DNA from: Bromus sterilis
Lineage: Eukaryota > Streptophyta > Magnoliopsida > Poales > Poaceae
NCBI GenBank assembly: GCA_950022295.1
Contig: OX465597.1
Location: forward strand, 124,001 to 188,000
Direction of reading: 5' to 3'
DNA length: 64,000 nucleotides
The first letter of the stretch is position 1, and every line of letters begins with the position of its first letter. Below the pieces are notes generated by a model. That model ran no database searches. It was not told where the DNA came from and saw only the letters and a list, made by a program, of their open reading frames with translations. Position numbers and translations under genes: made by a program. Below are positions 20,166 through 33,600 of the stretch, in pieces.

Positions 20166-20456
20166 CGACACGGGCAGCGGCTAGGGTTCCCTCCAGCGCC
20201 TCCCCTCCCCTTCCTCTCCTCCCTTGCCTCCACCTGAGGAGGTCGTCGGAAACCTCCCGCGGACGCCTATGACGGTGGCGGCGAGGCACCGGTCGCTCCT
20301 TCCCCGGAGGAGGACCTCGAATCTGGGGCGGCGGCCCTTCATGGCGAGGCGGCGGCGCCTTCGGCTGGCGTCGTTCGCTGGCGTTCTCTGATCGGCGGCT
20401 TCGTCCACGCGGGTGGGGAGACGCCGGCGGGTGGTGGCAGCGGCGCGGGGCTACTC
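20166..20456. other. GC-rich leader-like fragment
   Basis: Sequence such as AGCGGCTAGGGTTCCCTCCAG with GGCGGCG-rich DNA, typical of 5' leaders of grass genes or of mobile-element leaders. Frames exist on both strands but none shows a domain. It ends abruptly at the repeat starting at 20457. Confidence 0.4.
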
Positions 20457-22709
20457 CTTGATACGTCCAAAATGTATCTATAATTTCTGCTTGCTCCATG
20501 CTTCTTTTGTGTGATATTGCTATGATATTGTAGCACTTCCATACACTTTTGATCATATTTGGACTAACCTATTAACTCAGTGCACCCCAGTGCCAGTTCC
20601 TGTTTTCTGTTGTTTTTGTATTTCACGTTTTCCCATTATTTAAAGTGCAAGAAAAATTCCGGGCAAAATATAGGAAAAATCAGCGTACGGGAACCTTCCA
20701 GAAGAGCCCAAGTGGGGTCAGAGGGGGCCCAAGGGTGGCCCAGACGGCCACCTGGCGCGGCCACCCCCTAGTCCGCGCCAGGGGGGCGCCTGGGGCCCCT
20801 GGTCCACCTCTGGCTGCCCCCCTTCGCCTATTTATTCCCCGTGACAAGAAAACCTCGGGGCCAGAACCCTTTTTCGCGATCTCTCCTCTGTTCCGCCGCT
20901 GCCGCGCAGATACGTCCAAAACGTATCTATAATTTCTGCTTGCTTCATGCCTCTTTTGTGTGATATTGCTGTGTTATTGCTGAACTTCCATACACTTTTG
21001 ATCATATTTGGACTAACCTATTAACTCAGTGCACCCCAGTGCCAGTTCCTGTTTTCTGCTGTTTTTGTATTTCAGGTTTTCCAATTATTTAAAGTGCCAG
21101 AAAAATTCCGGGAAAAATATAGGAAAAATCAGCGCTTCGGAAGCTTCGGGAATCACCGAGAGGGGCCAGAGGGGACCCACCAGGGCCCCAGGCGCCCTCC
21201 CGGCGCGATCTAGGGTTGGGTCACGCCAAGGGGCGCCGGGACCCCTGGTGGCCCCCCTGGCTACCCCCCTTCGCCCATATATTCTCCGTGACGCGAAACC
21301 CCCGAAACAGGAACCCTTCTTCGCGATCTCTCCTCTGTTCCGTCGCCGCCGCGCTTCCAAGATCGGGAGCACCAGGAGACCTCTTCTCGGCACCCTGCCG
21401 GAGGGAGGAACCACCTCCGGGAGCTTCTCCACCACCATGGATGCTTCCCGGATGAACCGTGAGTAGTCCACCTTGGACCATGGGTCTATGATCAGTAGCT
21501 ATGTGATGTTCTCCTCCCCTCTTTGTTCTTCATGGATTAGACCTCGTTAGCTGCCCTACATGATCGAGGCACATATGTAATCTTTATGCTGTTGCTATGT
21601 TGAGTTTGCTGGGATCCGATGGATTATGAGACTATGTTCAGATTGTGTTTGAGTAATATATTTGATTCTCCTCTTTTATATTTATGTTCTTGAATAATTC
21701 TTGCATGTTCTCCGTTGCTGTTTATTGCTTTGGCCAAGTAGTAGGTAGTGACTCCAAGAGGGAGCGTTATGCATGATTGTGGGTTCATGCCCCCCGATGA
21801 CTAGCTTGAGTGACAGAAACATGAGTCTAGGGGATGTGCTGTTGCCACACAAGGGAGAAAACAACGGTGCTTGTACTTGCGGGTGCAAGGATTGTTTACT
21901 TTACGCAAAGTTCTTTAATGCAGTTGTCTGTTGCTTTGAGTTTACACTTTGGGTGGGATTCACAACTTAATACCAGTGAGATGTTCTGGATAGATATCTC
22001 AAGGTGGATGATTAGTAGGTAGATGCAGATAGATTTCGGTCTACTTGTCTTGGCGTACCACTCATGATTTTGAGCCTCTTCCTTTCTTTATAGCATAGTT
22101 AGCATTGGTTTGCGCACATAATCCTGTCAATTGCCCAGCTGTAATTTGTTTACCTCGCATGACTATTTTATCGTCTTTTGGGAGAGAGACATCACTAGTG
22201 AACATCATAGGACCCCGGTCCATATTTCCAATACTGTTTACACCCACTATTTATTTACTTCTTTATTTACTTTTTCGTTGCTATCACTATCATTATTATC
22301 TCTTGCGTTGATCCTTTGTAAACAGCAAGGCCGGAGGAATTGACAACTCCTCTGTACTCGTTGGGAGAAAAGTTATTTGCTGTGTGTGCAGGTCCAGATC
22401 AAGGAAGCAACTTTTGTCTTAAAAATAGTGCCATTGTTTGCTTGCCACCTACTTGTCGATCTTGGAGTCCTACTGGTCGATCCTCAACCTTAGCATCTTT
22501 GTTAAGGGAAATTTGCTGATATCTACATCTCAACCTTCCACTTTGGGTAACCAACGAGGGGGAGAGAATCATACCATCACGCGCTTCCAAGATCGGGAGC
22601 ACCAGGAGCCCTCTTCCCGGCACACTGCCAGAGGGAGGAACCACCTCCGGGAGCTTATCCACCACCATGGATGCTTCCCGGATGTACCGTGAGTAGTTGA
22701 TAACCCACA
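20457..22709. repeat. Fragments of an unclassified LTR-like repeat with internal duplications
   Basis: GATACGTCCAAAA(T/C)GTATCTATAA begins two head-to-tail copies at about 20459 and 20910. Both continue through CCATACACTTTTGATCATATTTGGACTAACCTATTAACTCAG. The second copy runs through low-coding DNA to 22709. A segment of about 115 bp starting CCAAGATCGGGAGCACCAGGAG is present at 21357-21467 and again at 22588-22696. The right edge (TTGATAACCCACAAGTAC) is followed by the truncated copia LTR. TGATA and TATCA-type ends suggest an LTR family, but I see no PBS, polypurine tract or polyprotein. Confidence 0.5.
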
Positions 22710-24577
22710 AGTACGGTTCCTCGAACGTGGTTGGCGTAGACTCTGAACCTACGACCTCCCTGTCGTGTTGAAGAACCTCCGACGATGAAGTAGCACCACA
22801 TGTGTAGTGCCTCGCGGGATTACACACGTACGGTGCAACCGACGTCCCTCCGGGCTCCGAACCAGAAGAGCAGCGGAAAGAAGATTGATCTGGATCCCGA
22901 TTCCGGCAGCGAGACGGCGTCCGGATGATGGTGAAACCCCCAACCAGGTGCAAACTCCAAACCAGGGGAGTCCGCTCTAGGTCGAAGAAAGAGAGAGAGA
23001 AACTCAATGTTGTGTTGAAAAAGGCACCCCACCCCGAGTGCGAATTTCTGGAGGCCGAGCTACACGTAGCCCTTTATTTTCAAAATATCGAAAAATATAT
23101 TAAAAAGTTATGAAAAAATTCGAAAAAAAATCTATGAAAACTTATATGTATTCCGTATGAACATGTCAAATTTGGCTTGAAAATATTGTAATATGAAGTC
23201 TGCACAAAAAAAACAAAATTTCAGCCCAAAACCAACAACAAAAAGGCCCATTTAAAATCAAATATTTGTCTTTTTTACATACGCCACATGTGAAAATATA
23301 ATGGTATGAAAATTTGCATATATGTCATATACATGTGTATATATATTCATAAACAAATTCAACACTTTTTGAATAATATAAAATACATTTTATGACTTTT
23401 TCAAACTAAAGGGCTACGTGTAGCTCGGTCTACGTTTGCATTATCCGACCCCACCCCTCCTTATATAGGCCAAGGAGGGGCTCCACCCCCTCCTCTTCCC
23501 CCATGTGGGACTAAACCCCCAAGGGGGGGAGTGGTGCGGCTAGGAGGGGGGATGGGGCCCTCCCTTGGCGCCAAGCCCAAGGGGGAGGCGCCCCCTTCCC
23601 CTCATGGGCCTTTTAAGGCCCAAATACCTTTTCACCTTTTTAATTAATTATTTAAATCATTTTTAGTATTTAATTCTATCAATTAAATAATAAAATATAT
23701 TTAAACATTAATATATATATATATATATTATATTGAACCTTTCAAAATATCCGGAACAGCTTCCGGCACCTCCCGGTACATTTCCGGTGTTTTCTCTCTT
23801 TTCACCGATGATCCCGAATTAATCCTTGATGTGCCCCTACGCTTCCATCGAATAAACTTCATCGCTGTTGAACCGTTAACAATATGACTTGATCCCTTTG
23901 TGCTTTGGTACTATATTTGTCCGAGGTATGATCGTCGGTATCCAATACCTAGTTCTTCCTCGTCTCCGACATAACATGTTTACTCGTCTGTGAATATTAC
24001 ATCTCGTGTGACCTAGTCACTTGCTTGCAAGCTATTGATGCAACACCACCGAGTGGGCACAGAGTACCTATCCGTCACTCGGATTGAAAAATCCCGCTCT
24101 GATCTATTTCATACTCCTCAACATATCTACTTCGGAATACCCAAGATACACCTTTTCAGTTACCATGTTTCAGTGTAATGGTTAATGCACTCAAAGCATC
24201 CTAATAGATAGCAATTATGTATGATCATCACGGTCTAAGGATTCAGTCACTATGTTATTAAGTCATCGCAATACTGAACTTATGTGACTTGATCACACTG
24301 CAATGCTTAAGGTGGGTGTGTGTCCATCACATCATTCTCCTAATGATATGACCTCATTGTCAATAGACTATTATGTTCTCATGATCAGGAAACCTTGATC
24401 ATCAATTGCCCAATGAGCTAGTATGCCTGAGTTTAACTAGGGACCAGCTTGTTATATATCACACGTGTATTAATGTTTCCGTTTAATACAGTTCTAGCAC
24501 AATATATAACGTATTATGAACAAACAGATATGTGACAAATATCTTTATTAATTTGCCTTTAGGGCACATATCCAACA
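22710..24577 (-). repeat. Copia 3' LTR (truncated, with MITE insertion)
   Basis: Read on the minus strand it begins TGTTGGATATGTGCCC after the polypurine tract. Its far end is lost at 22710, about 130 bp short when compared with the 5' LTR copy (which ends CCCCAACA at 51317). A MITE lies inside at about 23040-23445. An (AT)n stretch sits at 23711-23728. TATA-like CCTTATATAGGCC is at 23459-23470 (reads the same way on the minus strand). Confidence 0.85.
23040..23445. mobile_element. MITE with long terminal inverted repeats
   Basis: The left arm CCGAGCTACACGTAGCCCTTT (from 23055) and the right arm AAAGGGCTACGTGTAGCTCGG (to 23433) are perfect reverse complements, with weaker pairing extending outward by about 12 bp. 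The interior is about 350 bp of AT-rich, non-coding DNA. Size, TIR and lack of genes fit a MITE, possibly Mutator-like. I could not fix a target duplication. Confidence 0.7.
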
Positions 24578-24608
24578 GGCTCCCACTTGCACTAGAGTAC
24601 AAATTACA

Positions 24609-24701
24609 CTAGTTTACATCAGGTATGTATCTAACACCAATAGTCTCTCGGTGTTGTTCAAACTTGGATTGTGGAAGAGGTTTAGTCATTGGGTCTGACG
24701 G
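24609..24701 (-). pseudogene. Copia RNase H C-terminus, separated fragment
   Basis: On the minus strand, right at the gypsy border, the frame reads the typical copia end (DPMTKPLPQSKFEQHRET) and stops at TAG (24611-24609). It continues the frame that is broken off at 46410, which fixes the insertion site inside the RNase H domain. Confidence 0.85.
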
Positions 24702-27700
24702 TGTAACACCCTCACTGTCAGTTAACAGTAATCAGTGTTACTGTTCATCTCTACTGTTCAAAACTTTTGTTTGATCAACTTGGAACAGTTCAAATTCAAA
24801 TTCCACTTTGATGTTCTTGGATGCATTGTGATCATGGACCCTAGTCAACTTGAATAAAAACAAATCCAAGCTCAATTCAAATTACCCTTTGAATTGAAAT
24901 CAAAATCAAATGCTCTAATGCCTTTGGTGGAATATTAAAAACAATGTGAAATATAAACTGGGTCCAAAAATTTTGCTTCCATTTTTATCAAATCACTAAT
25001 ATTCAGTGGAGCATGTCACACCAATTTGGGGATTTTATTAATCTCTAGATTAATTCAAATAAATCTAAACAGTAGCTAAAACCCCAAATTAATCATTTAA
25101 TATTTAATGCAAATATTAAATGACTTTTAAAATTGCCCAAAACTATTGTGGCACTGGTTTTGGTGGATACTCAATTAAGGGACACTTGCCACATTTTAAT
25201 AAAATGCCTAGGTGTATAAAATAAATACAAAAATAAAATATAGAAACACAAAAGAAAAACAGAAAAAAACCTAATCTAACCTGTGCCCACGGGCGCATCC
25301 CCTCCCCTCCCCTTTCCCCCCGGGCTACACAGCCCAAACCCCCAGCCCACTTCCAACTAACCCCCCCCTCAACTCCTACCTACAGTGCGCAGGGGGTGCC
25401 GTGGAGGGCATCCCCCGGCTGCACGCCATGGCTAGGAGCCGTGGAGGCCATCCAAGCCCCTCCGGCGAGGATAAGGCCACGGACCCCCCATTTTGAGCAA
25501 ACCCTAGCCCGCAGTCCCTCGTCGATTGGATCTCGCCATTCCTTCCCCTCCCCAGCGTCTCCCTTGCCATTCTCGCCGCCGCCCGTAGACCCCCGGGGCG
25601 TCGCTCGCCGTCACCGTGGCCCCTGGCCCCTGCAGAGCTCGCCTCCGTGTCCAGGACCACCGGCGTGGACGCCTCCTTCGACGACGACGGCGAATCGGAC
25701 CCGAGACGCGCCGGGTGACCTTCCGTTCGCCGTTCCCTTCCACCTCGGCCCGGCGCCTCGTCGCCGAATTGCCGCCACCACAGGACGCCTCGCGCCTCCC
25801 TGAGCCCTCCATCGCGCATCCCGGTGAGCTCTCATCCTCTCCCCGATTGTCCCCGCCCGATTTGACGCCGTAGGACGGTGCCCCTGCCCGGGCCTCCATT
25901 GTCGGGAGCTTGAGCTCCCGAGCGAGCTCGTCGCTACTCGCCACGCCGCGCGCAACCGCGCTCGCCTTGACGGCCTCCGCAAACCGCGCCCCCCCGTTCG
26001 ATTCCCCCTTCGACCGCCTTCTGGTCGCCGGAGTGTGCCACAGTGGCCTCGCCGCCGGGCCTCTTGCCTTGGTCGCCGTTGTGTCCGCACGGGGTTAATC
26101 CCCAGTTTAACCAGTAACCCCCCCTATACAGTATGACATGTGGGCCATGCCCCTTAATTAACCTGCAAATTAAAACAATAAGAAAACTATTAGTTAACTA
26201 GTAAGTCACTTACAGATGGGCCCCATGCCCTTAACATTAATTAAGTTGTTTAACTAACACTGTGACTCAATGACATGTGGGCCCCTGGCCTTTTATTTTA
26301 TAAAAAATGTTTTATTAAAACTGTTACAATGACATGTGGGACCCCATTGTCATATAAATAAATTTAATGATTTTATTAAACTATGAGGATGACATGTGGG
26401 TCCCCTTTAATATTCAGATAAATAAAATGAATTTTATTAGAACTGTGTCTATGACAAATAGGTCCCACTGGTCAGTTTGACCAGTCAACAAACTGTTCTG
26501 GATAATGTTCTATTTTAATAATAAAAATAAATTAGAAATTGATTTAAAATGATTTAAACTTTGAATTTGAATATCTTTTAAACCGTAAGTCAAATTCAAA
26601 AACTTTATACATGAAAATTGATCAGAAAAATATAACGAATACGGATACGCTATCCGTATACCAATCACCCCCCTCTAACATACCGAACATCGAACGGCCC
26701 CCCTCCGGATCGTCTGTCCGATGATTTGTCCGGTACTGTTAAAGTGTCCGGATGACTTTATTCTGAACACGAAAGTTGTTCGTTTTTTTTCAACTAGCAC
26801 AGTTACACCATTCAGACGTTTGTCGGATGTCCACGACTCCTCCGGCATGATACCTTCCCCCCTCTGGACACCCTGTCCGGTAATCACCCGGAGCCGATAG
26901 TTAATCCCCGGATGGACTCCCGCTCCGAGCAACGTGCATTGCACTGCGTTAGAACACCGTTAACATTGCATACGTCATGCCATGTATTTGTTTGCTATGA
27001 TTGCTTTGTATTTACTGTGTTTATCCCCTTTATTCTTCGGTAGACCCCGCTGCTACCGCCGACTACACTGCTGCGGGGTACGACTACTTCGTCGACGACC
27101 CTACCCCTACCGTCGGGCTTCCAGGCAAGCAGAGCCATTCTCTTCGCCAGATATCGCCTATCTTTTCCGTACTTTCTTGCACTAGGCATTGTTACTGTTG
27201 CTTCTACGATTACAATCATATTCAATTGCATAGCCTGCTTTTGACGCCCCTTGATGTACCTTCCTTTATCCTATGCTGCCTACTTTAATTATGTATTATT
27301 TTCAGCAGCGAGCCCTGCGCATTGTTAACTGGACTAGATAGCGGGCCGTGATCACTCAGGGGAGTGAACCCGGATACAATATATACAACTGCACAGGTAC
27401 GGTACAGTGCAGACACCGCCTAAGGCCCCCTAGCTCGGCTCTACCGAGGCACCTTCAAGTGTGAGCCATCAAGGAGTAATCCTTGTACTCCACTCGTTGA
27501 TGACTCTGTATAGCCGCTCTAGGTACCTAAGCACGGTTGTCCTTAAGGTAAGAAGTCGGGTGACCCAACGGTGCCCGCGAGCGGTATATCGTCGGGAACG
27601 ACAGGGAGGGTACGACCGACGTTACTAGCGTGCTTGGCCCCTGCTCGTATCTCGCGAGAGTTACCAAACTACGTAAAGTCGAGCTCTACCAAGAGCAAAC

Positions 27701-29099
27701 GCGAGACAAGGTAAGGAGACGGTTCACCTTGTTGGTAACCACAGTGACTTGGTGGGACGACAGGGCAGGCACCGATGTACTGGTGGTCCTGACTGCTGTC
27801 GTTGACCGCGGGTCGGTTAAGTCGAGGCAACGATAACGGTTGTCACACAGGTTAAGTAAAATGCTAAATGGTTTGGAGGATGACTTGAGAGGCCGCAAAG
27901 GCCTATACGCGCTACCTTCACGTGGGATAAGGAGTTATGGGCTCCCCTGCGTTGTAGTTTGTCCGAAAGCTCTTCAGACGTCAGCAGTACCGCGACCTGC
28001 GCCGGGAAGTGGTGTATTCTTCGTTCGGACGGTGTGTTTTTGGATTTTCTTTCGCTTCACCGGTCAGCCACGCACCGTGCAGGAGCGTGCAAGGGTGAGG
28101 GTCCTAGACCCCTTGGCGCATAGGATATAGTCCGGCGGATGGCCTCTTTGTTGAGCCTAGGATGGGTTGCGTCGTGTCGGATAGCCTCGGTGGGGCGTTC
28201 CCTAACAAGGTTCACGCCACCCTAGAGATCCGAGCATGCAGGCTGAACAGTAGTGCACCCCTGCAGGGAGTTTAATCTATTCGAATAGCCGTGTCCATGG
28301 TAACAGGACGCTTTATGCTGACGCTGGATCTTACCACTAGAAACTATTACTATTAAACTGTATGGTTACGGGTCTTCTTCCTCGGAGGGAGTCGAGGAAG
28401 GGAACCCGGAGGCATTATTATTATTATTCATTACAACTTATATTATACAATGTTGCAGGAACTTCTGCTTCGTTGTTACTTTATGCTTATATGAACTGTT
28501 GGTTGTTTCTCTTCTCATGCTGCAAGAGACGTCAGAAGATGCTAGTCTTCGATAGGCCTAGCTTCTTATCCTTATACTGATTTCTATCTTGCAGTCCACT
28601 ATATACAGCCTCCCCTATTCATTTGATACAATGCATAATGCTTAGTAGCGGACGTAAGACTCGCGGGTATGCTAGATACTCACCTTTGCTTTATTTCCCC
28701 CTTTATGTTTTGCCTAATCGGCCGCTGCAGTCGACGTTGGAGCCCAGGAGCAGTAGTACCCCGGAGGCGGATACTACTACGTCAAGACCCCCGCTGACCA
28801 GGACCAGGAGTAGTTTCGGAGGCTCCCAGGCAGGAGGCCTTGCCTTTTCGATCTGTATCTCTGATGTTTTTTGTGCTAGCCTTCTTAAGGCAAAACTTGA
28901 CTAACTATGTCTGTACTCAGATATTATGGCTTGTATAACTTATGTATTCGGGTCCGCGTGACCCCCTTTATTGTAACATATTGGTTTATCCTTTTGTGTT
29001 TAGTGTTGTGCTGTGATATTCTCACCGTGGCACCCTAATCTCAGCCATGTACCCTGCGTGTATGATTACTGTACACGGATTGATTTTGGGGGCGTCACA
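24702..29099 (+). repeat. Gypsy element 1, 5' LTR, 4398 bp
   Basis: Begins TGTAACACCCTCACTGTC and ends GGGGGCGTCACA. It aligns along its length with 34214-36157 plus 44231-46409. It contains a GC-rich region (25270-26090) with overlapping open frames on both strands, which I take as LTR sequence and not as genes, and several TGACATGTGGGNCC words (26133-26405). Confidence 0.93.
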
Positions 29100-29102
29100 A
29101 GT

Positions 29103-29114
29103 TGGTATCAGAGC
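29103..29114 (+). other. Primer binding site, initiator tRNA-Met type
   Basis: TGGTATCAGAGC lies 3 nt after the LTR end and matches the 3' end complement of plant initiator tRNA-Met. A 640-nt leader without a clear gene follows (29115-29751). Confidence 0.9.
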
Positions 29115-29751
29115 CGACTGCCTGTAGGAAGCCACCCAACCACTACCTGGTCGAAGTTGAGTCTAGACTTTGAAAAAACTATTTGTCTAACTTAATGTTT
29201 GGCTTACTGGCCCACATCGATGTCACTACGTGTGATATCTATGGTATTAGGATCCTTTTTTCCTTACCTATGCTCTGGGAATCTGCTCTCTTATCCTTGC
29301 TGGTAAGTTTTACAAACTCTGACATTAGGATCACGTTCTCTTGATTCCACCCGGCGTTTGGGTGCTTCCCCATTGATTGAGTTGTGTCGCAGGAGTTCTA
29401 CCCCAGGTCCCGGACCGCGGATCTCATTCTCATTCTGGGCAGGCCGCGCGTCCTCTGGCATTAACTCCTGTGGCCAACAGTTTTCTTGCGGCGTGATTGA
29501 CATAGTGGAATCTATGTCGCGTCGTGTAATCTCTACCGCGGTCTGCGCGCCGCCTAGTGTGTCCTTTTTCTTAATTTCTACGACGTTACGCTGCCCGATT
29601 TTCCGGTTGACTCTATGTGTGGATGTGTATGTCTTATATGACTACTCCTATATATCCGCGCCTCCTCTTTGTTGTCGCTTTACCTCATACTCGTTTCCGG
29701 CATCTCGTTAAAATTTTCATCGCTTAAATACCCCTGTTAAATTCTAGCAGG

Positions 29752-30620
29752 ATGGCTGGTCGTGGTTGTCGTGGTCGTGGTCGTGGTGCCAACGATCCAC
29801 CTCCGCCGCCGGACTACATGGCCGCGATGATGCAGCAGTTTTAGATGAACCAGGTGTTTATGCAAGGATTCATAGATCAGCTCCAGAACCAGAATCACAA
29901 CCAGAACCAGCATCAGAACCAACCGCCTGTGGTTACTCTGCGGGATTTCATGCGTCTCAATCCCCCTCTCTTCCACCAACCTGAACAGCCGCTGGATGCC
30001 GATGATTGGCTCCGTGACATCAACCGTCAGTTGGAGTTCGCTAATGTGAGCGCTGCTGATTACGTCAACTTCGCGTCCTATTTCCTACGTTGCCCCGCTG
30101 CTCAGTGGTGGGACACTTATAAGGGCTCGCTAGCTGAAGGGACTGTCGTCACCTGGAATGACTTCAGGACTACCTTCCGTGCTCGTTATGTCCCCCAGGC
30201 GATTATGAACCGTATGAAGGCCGAGTTCCGCAACCTCGTTCAGGTCAACAAAACTGCCGAGGCATATCAGAGGGAATTCCTCCGCCTCTCCCGCTATGCT
30301 GCAAGTGCCCTCCCAAATGATGCAAGTAGGCAAGAGAAGTTCCGTGATGGACTCAACGCAGATCTCCAGCTTGCACTGGCTTTGCACGTCTTCCCCGACT
30401 TCGCCACCATGGTGAACCAGACTATCACTCTTGAGACCGCTCAACTTAAGTTCAGTGGTTCGCCGAAGCGCCCCCGTGATGCTGGCTCATCTTCGGGCAC
30501 AGCACAGAAGCAACACGTTTGGCTTCCGCACAGTGTGTATCGTCCACCTGCCCCTGCACCAAGGCCGTCGTATGTTGCGCCTCGTCTGCCTCCGCCTCCG
30601 CGAGACAGCCGAAGACTGAG
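29752..30620 (+). pseudogene. Gypsy element 1 gag (in-frame stop, frameshift)
   Basis: ATG at 29752 follows an acceptor-like TTCTAGCAGG. The first 30 codons (an Arg/Gly-rich start and a proline stretch) end at TAG 29842-29844, and the same frame goes on. The retrotransposon gag core is clear: LNPPLFHQPEQPLDADDWLR, AQWWDTYK, FRTTFRARYVP and FRDGLNADLQLALALH. The frame is lost near 30600, and the zinc knuckle CFKCHQPGHFSRDC (CX2CX4HX4C) appears in the next frame. Role: capsid and RNA packaging. Confidence 0.9.
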
Positions 30621-33600
30621 ACTGCACCCCTCCGTCCTCAAGATGGCTTGTGCTTCAAGTGCCATCAGCCAGGTCACTTTTCCAGAGACTGCCCCCAGCG
30701 ACAGAATCAACTGGTAGTTCACCCTGCTGGCCGTGGTAACAACAGGACCCCCAACTATAACACTGGGTCTTCTGCCCACACTCGTGGTCATGCTAACCAC
30801 ATTGACGTTGAAGAAGCTCAGGCACAGCCCGCTACCATGATGGGTACTCTCCTCATTAACTCAATACCTTCTACTGTTTTATTTGACACAGGAGCATCGC
30901 ATTCTTTCATGTCGGAAGCATTTGCATTGTCGCATAACTTTACATTTGGAAAGATGGACACACCGATGGTTGTTCGCACCCCGATAGGCCAATGCCGAAC
31001 CACCATGATGGTGCCCAATACCGCCGTTGAAATCGAAGAAGTTGTATTCCACGTGTCCCCCATCATTCTGAAGTCTTCCACCATAGACCTCATCCTGGGA
31101 ATGGATTGGTTGAAAGTCCACGATGCCGCATTGTATTGTGGTACCAAGTATGTCCAACTTTTTCACCCCTCCAGTGAGATTGTTAACCACACCACCCGGA
31201 TTACCCGTGATGCTGAAACACATATCTATATGATGAATGCTCTGAACGTCTCGCCTCTTGAAGGAATTGAGCAAGTTCCAGTCGTTTGTGATTTTCCCGA
31301 CGTCTTCCCAGAAAAACTGCCGGGAATACCCCCGATTAGAGAGGTTGAATTCGTCATCGACTTGAAGCCTGGCACCGTCCCTATTGCCAAGCGTCCCTAT
31401 AAGATGCCACCTCACCACCTCCTTGAACTGAAGAAGGAGATCGACACAGCACTCGACAAAGGCTTCATCCGTCCTAGTTCCTCTGCTTGGGGAGAACCTT
31501 CGCTCTTTGTCAAGAAGAGTGATGGCACGAACCGTTTGGTACAAGATTACCGACCTATCAACCAGGCCACGATACAGAACAAGTACACACTTCCTCGGAT
31601 CAATGATATTTATGATCAACTTGCTGGATCCAAGGTGTTTTCTAAACTCGACTTGAGGTTGGGTTATCACCAAATCCGAGTCCGTGAAGAGGACATTCCG
31701 AAGACCGCTTTCATTACCCGCTATGGTTCATACGAGTACACTGTCATGTCCTTTGGCCTGACCAATGCTCCAGCCACCTTTTCCCGATTGATGAACTATA
31801 TATTCATGGAATATCTCGACAAGTTTGTCGTGGTTTATCTGGATGATATATTGATATACTCCAAGAATGAAGAAGAACATGCTGAACATCTCCGCCTTAT
31901 AGTGGAAAAGCTTCGAGAACACAAACTCTATGCTAAGTACTCTAAGTGTGAGTTCTGGCTTCCTGAAGTAACTTACCTTGGTGACGTGATTTCCAAGGAT
32001 GGCGTTGAATTCAACCCAGAACGTATCCAGGCTATTCTTGACTGGACTCCCCCAGGACTTTCAAGAAAGTCCGAAGTTTTCTCGGCCTTGCTAGCTATTG
32101 CCGCCGTTTCGTCGAGAACTTCTCCAAGATTGCCAAGCCTCTGACTAATCTGCTTCACAAAGGCATCAAGTTTGAGTGGACTGATAAATGTCAAGGAAGT
32201 TTTCAAGCTCTGAAGAACAAGCTCACTTCTCCCCCAGTGCTTGCTCCGCCTGATACTCAGAAGGACTTCGTGATATATTGCGACGCGTTTCGTCAAGGAT
32301 TAGGCTGTGTCCTAATGCAAGAGCGCAAAGTGATTGCTTATGGCTCTCGTCAGTTGCGTGCTCACGAAGAAAAATATCCAACACATGATCTCGAATTGGC
32401 AGCGGTCATTTGTGCATTGAAGCTGTGGCGACATTACCTCGTCGTTAATCGTTGTGAGATCTACACCGACCACCAAAGCCCGAAGTACCTATTTACTCAA
32501 CCAGATCTGAATCTCCGCCAGCAGAGATGGCTCGAGACAATAGCCGACTACAACATGGGAATTTCTTACACCCCTGGAAAAGCTAATGTGGTGGCCGATG
32601 CCTTAAGCCGCATAGCCTACTGTTCTGAACTTGAAGTCCAGATAGAACAACCACTTCTGTATGAAGAGCTCCGCAAGTTGAACCTTGAAATTGTTCCGCA
32701 GGGACATGTGAATTCCCTTGTTGTTGAATTAGACCTCGACAAAGACATCAAGTTCATCCAAAGAGCTGACTCTGATTACGAAAAGATGAAGCGATATCTC
32801 GCCACAGGAAGGCCCTCAGACTACAGGCTTGCTGATGATCAAGCGTTGTACTTCAAGAATTGTTTAGTGGTTCCTAGCAAGGGCAATCTAAACTTGACTC
32901 CGGATGTTATGAAATAAGCTCATGATACCCCGTTTTCGATCCACCCAGGTAGCACCAAGATGTACCAGGACCTTCGTCAACGGTACTGGTGGCCTGGCAT
33001 GAAGAAAGACATTGCTCGTTATGTTGATGAGTGTGACGTTTGCCGTCGCGTCAAAGCCGAACATCAAAGACCTGCTGGAACTCTGCAACCACTCTCTATT
33101 CCTGAATGGAAATGGGAAAAGATTGAAATGGACTTCGTCACCGGATTTCCGCGATCACAGAAGGGTCATGATGCGATCTTTGTCGTCATCGACCGATTCT
33201 CCAAAGTTTCCCACTTTCTGCCTGTCAAGGAGACGATCTCTGCTAATCAGTTAGCAGACTTATATGTTTCCAGAATTGTTTCCCTCCACGGTATTCCGTT
33301 GGAGATCAGTTCAGATCGTGGCAGCATTTTCACCTCGAAGTTCTGGGATAGTTTCCAAGAAGCTATGGGCACTCACCTGAATTTCAGCACCGCTTATCAC
33401 CCCCAGTCGCAAGGACAAGTCGAACGAGTCAACCAAGTGCTTGAAGACATGCTTCGAGCTTGTGTCATTTCATTCGGTAAGAACTGGGAGGAATCTCTTC
33501 CATTTGCTGAATTCTCGTACAACAATAGCTATCAAGCTAGTCTGGAGATGGCCCCCTTTGAAGTTCTTTATGGACTTAAGTGTCGAACCCCTCTGAATTG

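Noticed and set aside
25376..26098. Overlapping frames of 85-160 codons on both strands, also at 34721-35377
   Set aside because: The same frames appear in both LTRs of gypsy element 1, are rich in Arg, Pro and Ala, and lack any domain; GC-rich LTR sequence explains them.
30519..30620. A separate start of pol at 30519
   Set aside because: That ATG lies inside the gag frame; the shift between frames near 30600 explains the overlap.
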